Origin: Algibacter miyuki
GTDB lineage: Bacteria > Bacteroidota > Bacteroidia > Flavobacteriales > Flavobacteriaceae
Strand: one strand, 5' to 3'
DNA: 64,000 nt
NCBI RefSeq assembly: GCF_042427745.1
Contig: NZ_JBHMFA010000010.1
Shown: one piece after another, positions 16,484 to 22,984 of the stretch
Layout of the letters: each line of letters begins with the position of its first letter
How positions within the stretch are numbered: the stretch's first letter is position 1
Made by a program: the position numbers and the translations under genes
The notes under the pieces: generated by a model
Database searches by the model: none
Seen by the model: only the letters and a program-made list of their open reading frames with translations
Told to the model about the DNA's origin: nothing

Positions 16484-16506
16484 TTGGCAAATGGTTGGCA
16501 AGAATT
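16484..16506 (+). repeat. Right arm-type repeat
   Basis: TTGGCAAATGGTTGGCAAG followed by AATT repeats the left-end sequence at 9709-9731 with a single base change and in the same orientation. It lies 53 bases inside the right attachment core. Confidence 0.6.
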
Positions 16507-16514
16507 AAGTATTA

Positions 16515-16555
16515 AAAATAAAAAACCGCTGAAAATCAATCGATTAACAACGGTT
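16515..16555 (-). terminator. Element-supplied terminator for the tRNA operon
   Basis: On the - strand, AACCGTTG and CAGCGGTT form an 8-bp stem with one wobble pair around a 16-base loop, followed by TTTTTTATTTTT. It lies 5 bases past the tRNA-Leu 3' end and replaces the original terminator now at 9518-9552. Confidence 0.65.
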
Positions 16556-16558
16556 ATA

Positions 16559-16579
16559 GTACTGAAGACGGGACTTGAA
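16559..16579 (-). repeat. Right attachment site inside tRNA-Leu
   Basis: This is the second copy of the 21-bp core and belongs to the intact tRNA. The element therefore rebuilt the tRNA 3' end on insertion. Confidence 0.9.
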
Positions 16580-16643
16580 CCCGTACGTCCTAATGGACAT
16601 TGGATTTTAAGTCCAACGTGTCTACCAATTCCACCACTTCAGC
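16560..16643 (-). tRNA. tRNA-Leu(UAA)
   Basis: The 84-base gene has an anticodon loop CTTAAAA (anticodon TAA), a long class II variable arm (GTCCATTAGGAC type), a T arm GGGTTCAAGTCCC, an acceptor GCTGAAG / CTTCAGT with a terminal G-T pair, and discriminator A. No CCA is encoded. It is 30 bases downstream of tRNA-Gly and probably shares its transcript. Confidence 0.95.
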
Positions 16644-16673
16644 ATTGGAATATTTTAAGGCAAAAATTCTCAG

Positions 16674-16745
16674 AGCGAAAGACGGGATTTGAACCCGCGA
16701 CCCCCACCTTGGCAAGGTGATGCTCTACCCCTGAGCTACTTTCGC
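16674..16745 (-). tRNA. tRNA-Gly(GCC)
   Basis: The 72-base gene folds as a normal cloverleaf: acceptor GCGAAAG / CTTTCGC, D arm with AGCTCAGGGGTAGAGC, anticodon loop TTGCCAA, T arm GCGGGTTCAAATCCCGT, discriminator T. It is the first gene of a Gly-Leu pair read leftward. Confidence 0.95.
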
Positions 16746-16843
16746 AGTCTTTTAATGAACGAGCAATATTGCTATTGCGGTTGCAAATTTAAGACTTTTA
16801 TTGGATTACCAAAGCCTTTTTGAAAAAAAATTTAAAAAAACTT

Positions 16844-19456
16844 TTAACCTTGTTTTTTCTTTAGCAACATACGCTTGATTTCATTCAATTTCATAAGCGC
16901 TTCTACCGGTGTAAGTGTATCAATATCAATGTCTAAAATTTCTTCTTTAATATTTTCCAGTAAAGGGTCGTCTAAATTAAAAAAACTGAGCTGCATGTCG
17001 TCTTGCATCGATTTTACTTTATTTGTGAGTTCTTCACTCGAATGCGACTTTTCTAACTTCTCTAAAATTTTGTTGGCACGACGTAAAACTTGTTGTGGCA
17101 TGCCCGCCATTTTTGCCACATGAATTCCGAAACTATGCGCACTTCCCCCTTCAACTAGCTTTCTCAAGAAAAGCACATTATCTTTTAATTCTTTTACTGA
17201 AACGTTGAAATTTTTAATACGTCCAAAAGTTTCCGTCATTTCATTCAGTTCATGATAATGCGTCGCGAATAAGGTTTTCGGTTTCGCCGGGTGCTCATGC
17301 AAGTACTCGCTAATAGCCCAAGCAATCGAAATACCATCATAAGTACTCGTACCACGTCCAATTTCATCTAAAAGAACCAAACTGCGTTCTGAGATGTTAT
17401 TTAGAATAGACGCCGTCTCGTTCATTTCTACCATAAACGTCGATTCGCCCATCGAAATATTATCACTGGCACCTACTCTCGTAAATATTTTATCAACCAA
17501 ACCAATCCGAGCCTCTTTTGCAGGCACAAAACTTCCCATTTGAGCCAATAGCACAATAAGTGCGGTTTGACGTAAAATAGCCGATTTACCAGACATATTA
17601 GGCCCAGTAATCATGATAAGTTGTTGTGTGGTTCTATCTAAAAACACATCGTTGGCAATATAATCTTCGCCAATAGGCAATTGTTTTTCAATTACAGGGT
17701 GACGTCCTTCTTTAATTTCTAAATCGTGCGACTCATCAATAACTGGGTACACGTAATTATTATCTTTTGCCAGTTGAGCAAACCCACACAAACAATCTAT
17801 TTGCCCAATTAAATAAGCATTTTGTTGCACGGCCTTGATATATTGGTTCATCCAACTTACCAATTCAGCAAATAATTTTTGCTCAATGGCTTGTATTTTA
17901 TCTTCGGCACCTAAAATTTTGGCTTCGTATTCTTTTAATTCTTCGGTAATATAACGTTCTGCATTTACCAAAGTTTGTTTTCTAATCCACTCTTCGGGCA
18001 CCTTATCTTTATGCGTGTTTCGAACTTCTATATAATACCCAAATACGTTATTCGAAGCTATCTTAAGCGAAGTAATCCCTGTGCGTTCGCTTTCGCGTTC
18101 GAGCATGCCATTTAAATAATCTTTCCCTGAGGTTGAAAGTGCTCGTAATTCATCTAATTCTTTAGAGAATCCTTCAGCAATACTATTTCCTTTTAAAACA
18201 TTTACAGGCGCTTCTTCATTTAAAGTTTCTTTAATTTTAGCACGCAACACATTACAACTTTGTAACGTATCTCCAATAATTTTTAAGGAATCGTTATCGC
18301 AATCGGACGCTAAAGTTTTTATAGGAACTATAGCTTCTAATGAATTTTTAAGTTGAATAACCTCGCGCGGATTCACTTTAGTAGTAGCCACCTTAGAAAT
18401 TAATCGCTCTAAATCACCAATGCCTTTAATATGGTTTTGAATACTTAAAAGCGTAGCATCTTCGGACGTTAAAAAATGAACTACCTCATGACGTAGTTTT
18501 ATTTTGGCTACACTCTTTAACGGTAATGCCAACCAACGTTTTAGCAACCTGCCACCCATGGGTGAAATGGTTTTATCAATAACATTTAAAAGCGTTACGG
18601 CATTATTATTTGTAGAATTATAAAGTTCTAAGTTTCGAATAGTGAAACGATCCATCCACACATAATCATCTTCTGCAATACGAGAAATTGATGTGATGTG
18701 TTGCAGTTTATGATGCTGTGTTTCGCCTAAATAATGAAGAATAGATCCGGAAGCAATCACGCCTTCTTGTAAATCTTCAACACCGAAACCTTTAAGTGTT
18801 TTAGTATCAAAATGTTTTACTAGAGTCTCGTAAGCATAATCGGTTTGATATACCCAATCTTCTAAATAAAACGTGTGAAAATCGTCGCCAAAAGTTTCAT
18901 TAAACTTAGCGCGTTTTTGTTTAGAGACTAAAACCTCACTGGGGCTAAAATTTTGCAGTAACTTATCGATATACTCCGCATTACCTTGAGAAGTTAAAAA
19001 TTCCCCGGTTGAAATATCTAAAAACGAAATTCCTATATTTTTTTTATCGAAATAAACAGAACATAAAAAATTGTTCGATTTAGACACTAAAACCTCATCG
19101 TTTAAAGCTACGCCCGGTGTTACCAATTCAGTAACGCCACGTTTTACAATATTTTTGGTTTGTTTTGGATCTTCGAGTTGGTCGCAAATAGCCACGCGTT
19201 CGCCTGCTTTTACCAACTTAGGCAAATAGGTGTTTAAAGAATGATGCGGAAAACCGGCAAGTTCTATTTCGCTTTCGCTACCGGCTCCACGTTTGGTTAA
19301 AATAATCCCTAAAATACCGGCCGTTTTAACAGCATCCGAACCAAAGGTTTCGTAAAAATCGCCTACTCTAAATAATAACAATGCATCGGGGTATTTCGCC
19401 TTGATAGCATTATATTGTTTCATTAACGGAGTTACTTTTTTACTTTTTGTTGCCAA
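16844..19456 (-). CDS. mutS: DNA mismatch repair protein MutS
   Basis: The 870-residue protein has the full MutS layout. The N-terminal mismatch-binding domain carries VGDFYETF (residues 31-38) with the intercalating Phe and following Glu. The connector, lever and clamp follow, then the ATPase with Walker A GPNMSGKSA (about 617-625), a LVLLDEIGRGTSTYDG Walker B/signature region and the ATHYHEL switch. A C-terminal helical tail for tetramer formation is present (KLNEIKRMLLKKKQG). It recognises mismatches and recruits MutL. It has its own promoter region, shared with the divergent methyltransferase gene, and this gap contains a dispersed repeat. Nothing is missing or unusual. Confidence 0.98.
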   Translation of the reverse strand: MATKSKKVTPLMKQYNAIKAKYPDALLLFRVGDFYETFGSDAVKTAGILGIILTKRGAGSESEIELAGFPHHSLNTYLPKLVKAGERVAICDQLEDPKQTKNIVKRGVTELVTPGVALNDEVLVSKSNNFLCSVYFDKKNIGISFLDISTGEFLTSQGNAEYIDKLLQNFSPSEVLVSKQKRAKFNETFGDDFHTFYLEDWVYQTDYAYETLVKHFDTKTLKGFGVEDLQEGVIASGSILHYLGETQHHKLQHITSISRIAEDDYVWMDRFTIRNLELYNSTNNNAVTLLNVIDKTISPMGGRLLKRWLALPLKSVAKIKLRHEVVHFLTSEDATLLSIQNHIKGIGDLERLISKVATTKVNPREVIQLKNSLEAIVPIKTLASDCDNDSLKIIGDTLQSCNVLRAKIKETLNEEAPVNVLKGNSIAEGFSKELDELRALSTSGKDYLNGMLERESERTGITSLKIASNNVFGYYIEVRNTHKDKVPEEWIRKQTLVNAERYITEELKEYEAKILGAEDKIQAIEQKLFAELVSWMNQYIKAVQQNAYLIGQIDCLCGFAQLAKDNNYVYPVIDESHDLEIKEGRHPVIEKQLPIGEDYIANDVFLDRTTQQLIMITGPNMSGKSAILRQTALIVLLAQMGSFVPAKEARIGLVDKIFTRVGASDNISMGESTFMVEMNETASILNNISERSLVLLDEIGRGTSTYDGISIAWAISEYLHEHPAKPKTLFATHYHELNEMTETFGRIKNFNVSVKELKDNVLFLRKLVEGGSAHSFGIHVAKMAGMPQQVLRRANKILEKLEKSHSSEELTNKVKSMQDDMQLSFFNLDDPLLENIKEEILDIDIDTLTPVEALMKLNEIKRMLLKKKQG

Positions 19457-19626
19457 TGGATATCTGTTTTAGTAAGTTTGCTAAAGTAACTATTATTCTA
19501 TTTTTTTTGAAGTGGAACGCCTAGAAGTTATCGCTAATTGTTCACAATTTTAAGTTTATGGACAACCACCGATTTTAGTTGTGATTTATAAAACAATTTT
19601 CAGGCTTGAGTAAGCACATAACCGTG

Positions 19627-19726
19627 GCGCGTTAGGGATTGGAGCATTGTTGGAGCTCTTTTTGTGTTGTTGCACCTATGCAACACAAAAAAGCGACTAC
19701 AGAAAGCCCGACCCTTGGGGAACGCC
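19627..19726 (+). repeat. Dispersed intergenic repeat, copy A
   Basis: The copy runs from GCGCGTTAGGGATTG to AAAGCCCGACCCTTGGGGAACGCC. Inside, TTTTTGTGTTG and CAACACAAAAA (around 19660-19691) form a strong hairpin. It lies between the divergent mutS and SpoU-family genes; nothing else is seen in this 340-base gap. Confidence 0.75.
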
Positions 19727-19798
19727 ATAAAAAACCAAATTTAATTAAATAAAAATGTTTCGCTTTCGCGGAATAAAAAATATAATTCATCAAGTATC

Positions 19799-20335
19799 AT
19801 GCGTAAATTAAAAAATAGTGAACTGGACCGATTGAGTGTTGACGACTTTAAGGAAGCAGCGAAAACACCTGTAATTATTGTGCTTGACAACATTAGAAGT
19901 TTAAATAATATTGGATCGGTGTTTAGAACGAGTGATGCGTTTTTAGTTGAAAAAATCTACCTCTGTGGCATTACGGCAACGCCACCACACAAGGATATTC
20001 ATAAAACAGCTTTAGGAAGTACCGATACTGTGGCGTGGGAATATATTGAAAACACGATGGGTTTAGTTGAAAAACTAAAAGCCGAAAACGTGAAAATTTG
20101 CGCGATTGAACAGGCCGAAAACGCCACGATGCTAAACGATTTTACACCTGAAACAGATGTAAAATACGCGCTTGTTTTTGGAAATGAAGTGAAAGGCGTG
20201 GCGCAAAATGTAGTTTCGGCAAGTGATATAGTTATTGAAATTCCGCAATTTGGCACAAAGCATTCGCTGAATATCTCGGTGAGCTGTGGTGTTGTGGTTT
20301 GGGATGTGTTTTCTAAGTTATTAGCAAATAAATAG
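19799..20335 (+). CDS. SpoU/TrmH-family RNA 2'-O-methyltransferase
   Basis: The 178-residue protein is a minimal SPOUT methyltransferase without the N-terminal RNA-binding domain. The three family motifs are present: NNIGSVFRTSDAF (motif 1, with catalytic Arg), ALVFGNEVKGV (motif 2) and IPQFGTKHSLNISVSCGV (motif 3), which together form the trefoil knot that binds S-adenosylmethionine. It should methylate a ribose of tRNA or rRNA; the target cannot be read from sequence. Its stop is 5 bases before the next gene, also a methyltransferase, so the two are co-transcribed. Confidence 0.9.
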   Translation: MRKLKNSELDRLSVDDFKEAAKTPVIIVLDNIRSLNNIGSVFRTSDAFLVEKIYLCGITATPPHKDIHKTALGSTDTVAWEYIENTMGLVEKLKAENVKICAIEQAENATMLNDFTPETDVKYALVFGNEVKGVAQNVVSASDIVIEIPQFGTKHSLNISVSCGVVVWDVFSKLLANK

Positions 20336-20340
20336 TTTAG

Positions 20341-21012
20341 GTGGCAAAACGAAAAAAGACGCCGTGGCCAACTAAGGATGCGATGACTCAGGTTTACGAT
20401 ATGAAACTTTGGGGCGGAACCGGATTTGATTTTTACTCTGGTGAAGGCTCTCACAATCCTGAAATTATTGAGCCGTACTTACAGGTGTTGACTGCTTTTT
20501 TGAAATCGCACAAATCACTTTTAACCGTTTGCGATTTGGGTTGCGGCGATTTTAATATTGGTAAACACCTAACTCAATTTACTAAAACATATTTTGCGAT
20601 TGATATTGTTGAAAGCCTAATTGAAAGAAATAAAATTTTATTTCAGGAGGAAAACCTAGAATTTCAATGTTTAAATATTGTTGAGGCCCCACTTCCTCAG
20701 GCCGATTGCGTTATTCTTAGACAAGTATTACAACATTTATCTAATGCTGAAATTGAAAAAGTCGCGAAAAAACTAATGAATTACAAGTACGTTATTCTTA
20801 CGGAACATGTGCCCACAGGCGATTTTACACCAAATAAAGATATTATTTCTGGGCAAGGCATCCGAATAAAAAAGAATAGTGGTGTTAACTTATTAGAGCC
20901 ACCTTTTAATTTGAAAGTTCAAGAAGCTACAAAACTTGGCGAACATATTTTGAACGATGGAAAAGGACAGATTGTAACGTGGTTATTTACAAATCTCACC
21001 CAAAACCCATAA
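20341..21012 (+). CDS. Class I SAM-dependent methyltransferase, unknown substrate
   Basis: The 223-residue protein starts at a GTG only 5 bases after the SpoU gene. Motif I VCDLGCGDFNIG (about residues 62-73) binds S-adenosylmethionine; an acidic residue in YFAIDIVES and a CLNIVEAPLPQADCV stretch follow as motifs II and III. The substrate is not recognisable. The first 40 residues (TPWPTKDAMTQVYDMKLWGG) are conserved-looking and may be substrate-specific. Its 3' end overlaps the converging folK fusion gene by 30 bases. Confidence 0.85.
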   Translation: MAKRKKTPWPTKDAMTQVYDMKLWGGTGFDFYSGEGSHNPEIIEPYLQVLTAFLKSHKSLLTVCDLGCGDFNIGKHLTQFTKTYFAIDIVESLIERNKILFQEENLEFQCLNIVEAPLPQADCVILRQVLQHLSNAEIEKVAKKLMNYKYVILTEHVPTGDFTPNKDIISGQGIRIKKNSGVNLLEPPFNLKVQEATKLGEHILNDGKGQIVTWLFTNLTQNP

Positions 21013-22110
21013 ATAATCTGTGCGATTCTCCACAAAATCCTTATCGGAAATATCAATAATTTTTACATTGAAATTCGGTTGCGTTTTTAAGAACTCTAAA
21101 TAACCCGAATTAATTTTTTCTAAATAATCATCTTCAATATTTTGCTCGTAATCGCGTCCGCGTTTTTTAATATTCTGCTGTAACCGTTCGGTATTTTGAT
21201 ATAAATAGATATATAAATCGGGCTGACGTAAATCTTTATACATCATATAAAACAACTTTCGATACAAACTAAACTCGTCGCCTTTAAGTGTGATTTTAGA
21301 AAAAATGAGTGATTTATACACATCGTAATCGCTCACAATAAAATCTTTAAACAAATCGAGTTGTGCAAAATCTTCTGTAATCTGCTGGTACCTATCCGTT
21401 AAATAAGCCATTTCTACCGTAAAAGCGTACCGTTTTGGGTCTTCGTAAAATTTAGGTAAAAAGGGGTTTTCAGTAAAACGTTCCAAAATAGACTTCGCGT
21501 TAAAATCTTGCGCTATCATTTTTGTTAAACTCGTTTTTCCAGCACCAATATTACCTTCAATAGCAATGTAATTATATTTTGAAAAATCGAGACGCTCCAA
21601 TGGGTTTTTCAAAGTATCTTCTAATGGTGACAACACAGAATCGTCCGCACACTCCGTTAACAAAGCCGATACACTTTTATTAAATTTAGGATGCGTCATT
21701 TTAGCAGCCACATCATGCAATGGCAACAACACAAATTTACGTTTCTGCATTTCGGGGTGTGGCACCATCAAGGTTTCGGTGCTAATTATTTCTTGTTCAG
21801 AAAAAATAATATCCAAATCAATTTCACGAGCCTCGTACACCTCAGTTTGCTTAGGCTTTCGCCCTAACTGCGTTTCAATTTCTTGTAAGATTTCTAGAAT
21901 TACTTGAGGCCTTAAATAACTTTCTAAAACTAAACAGGCATTATAAAAATCGTCACTTTCAAAACCAAACGCAGGCGATTGATACACTTTGGAAATCGCC
22001 TTAATATTGCCAACTTCAAGATGTATGGCTTCAATAGCATGTTGCAAATTTTCAAGTTTATCGCCTTTATTACTTCCTAAAGCAATATGAAATGTGGTTG
22101 GTTTTGTCAT
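20983..22110 (-). CDS. folK: FolK / deoxynucleoside kinase fusion protein
   Basis: I chose the ATG at 22110 (MTKPTTFHIALGSNKGDK), giving 375 residues. Residues 1-160 are 6-hydroxymethyl-dihydropterin pyrophosphokinase: ALGSNKGDKLENL, SPAFGFESDDFYNACL, the catalytic REIDLDIIF and VPHPEMQKRKFVLLPL. After a short linker, residues 175-375 form a deoxynucleoside kinase with Walker A GNIGAGKTS (about 186-194), a FTENPFLPKFYEDP substrate loop and a lid with KKRGRDYEQ. The first half makes a folate precursor, the second salvages deoxynucleosides, so both feed DNA precursor synthesis. The reading frame is continuous. The 3' end overlaps the converging methyltransferase gene by 30 bases. Confidence 0.9.
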   Translation of the reverse strand: MTKPTTFHIALGSNKGDKLENLQHAIEAIHLEVGNIKAISKVYQSPAFGFESDDFYNACLVLESYLRPQVILEILQEIETQLGRKPKQTEVYEAREIDLDIIFSEQEIISTETLMVPHPEMQKRKFVLLPLHDVAAKMTHPKFNKSVSALLTECADDSVLSPLEDTLKNPLERLDFSKYNYIAIEGNIGAGKTSLTKMIAQDFNAKSILERFTENPFLPKFYEDPKRYAFTVEMAYLTDRYQQITEDFAQLDLFKDFIVSDYDVYKSLIFSKITLKGDEFSLYRKLFYMMYKDLRQPDLYIYLYQNTERLQQNIKKRGRDYEQNIEDDYLEKINSGYLEFLKTQPNFNVKIIDISDKDFVENRTDYLWVLGEICK

Positions 22111-22183
22111 AAGTATCGGCAAAATAATGAAAACTAAATGGTTTCATTGTATATTTACCCGAGGTATTTATTCACAACTTTGC

Positions 22184-22888
22184 ATGACATTAAAAGACAG
22201 ACTTGCTGCCCAACGGATTTACATGCTTTTGGGTGCCTTATTTATAACCTCGTTAGTAGTTTCTAACTTAATTTTTCAGAAATTTTTCTATTGGTATCCT
22301 TTCGATATTGAAATTTTTGGGAGTAAACTATTTGAAGTTTCCGTAGGTATTCTCCCCTACCCAATTACGTTTTTAATCACGGATTTAATCAGTGAAATTT
22401 ATGGCAAAAAACGTGCAAACCAAGTGGTTGTCGCTGGTATATTTGCTTCATTTTTTTCATTATTAATAGTTTACGTTTCAAATGTGGTCCCCGCCACACC
22501 GTGGTCTCCTGTTCAAAATGGCATGTTTAACACCGTTTTTGGCAACACCATTTTAGCCGTTTTTGCGAGTATGATGGCGTATTTATTTGCGCAATTTATC
22601 GATATTCAAATTTATCATTTCTGGAAACAACTTACCAAAGGGAAACATTTATGGCTTCGGAATAATTTTTCAACCTTTTTATCGCAATTTGTAGACACCT
22701 TCACTGTTGTTGGCCTGCTTTGTATTTTCGATATTATTGCCTGGGATCGGTTTTTAGGACTTTTATTAAGCGGTTTCATCTTTAAAGTGATCATTGCATT
22801 CATAGATACACCATTTTTATATTTAGGTGTGTTTTTATTCCGTAAACGTTTCAACCTTAAAGTAAACGAGGAAATTGAATTGCTATAA
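22184..22888 (+). CDS. Queuosine precursor transporter (YhhQ/VUT family)
   Basis: I chose the ATG at 22184 (MTLKDRLAAQRIYMLLG), giving 234 residues; earlier in-frame starts run into the divergent folK leader. The protein has six membrane segments. Family features are LFEVSVGILPYPITFLITDLI, the conserved EIYGKKRANQVV loop, and SQFVDTFTVVGLLC. YhhQ-type carriers import queuosine precursors such as preQ0 and preQ1 for tRNA modification. It is divergent from folK by 73 bases, so the promoters of both lie in that short gap. No preQ1 riboswitch is seen. Confidence 0.88.
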   Translation: MTLKDRLAAQRIYMLLGALFITSLVVSNLIFQKFFYWYPFDIEIFGSKLFEVSVGILPYPITFLITDLISEIYGKKRANQVVVAGIFASFFSLLIVYVSNVVPATPWSPVQNGMFNTVFGNTILAVFASMMAYLFAQFIDIQIYHFWKQLTKGKHLWLRNNFSTFLSQFVDTFTVVGLLCIFDIIAWDRFLGLLLSGFIFKVIIAFIDTPFLYLGVFLFRKRFNLKVNEEIELL

Positions 22889-22984
22889 ACTTTACCTTAC
22901 ATTCCGTTAAAATTAACATAAACCCCTTAGTATATTAAACTTTAAACCCGATTTTTGCGTATATATTTATATAGACGCCTACTT

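Larger units (their letters stand above)
9553..16579. mobile_element. 7.0-kb integrative element in tRNA-Leu(UAA), satellite-like
   Basis: The element is bounded by a 21-bp direct repeat of the tRNA-Leu 3' end (9553-9573 and 16559-16579; 7,006 bases apart). Gene order is integrase, unknown 118 aa, RteC-like, excisionase-like HTH, unknown 122 aa, II/X-type replication initiator, and a 736-aa tail-like protein. All genes point away from the left end. Arm-type repeats lie near both ends. No terminase, portal, major capsid, Zot-like ATPase, relaxase or conjugation gene is present, so it is not a full phage, inovirus or ICE. Integration keeps the tRNA intact and supplies a new terminator. It could be a phage satellite, a replicative integrative plasmid-like element, or a reduced prophage. 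Confidence 0.85.

Noticed and set aside
9553..16579. Element as an inovirus-type prophage
   Set aside because: No Zot-like ATPase, small coat proteins or ssDNA-binding protein could be recognised, and the 736-aa protein does not look like an inovirus adsorption protein.
9553..16579. Element as a conjugative or mobilizable transposon
   Set aside because: No relaxase, coupling protein or tra gene is present. The initiator might act in mobilisation, but nothing shows this.
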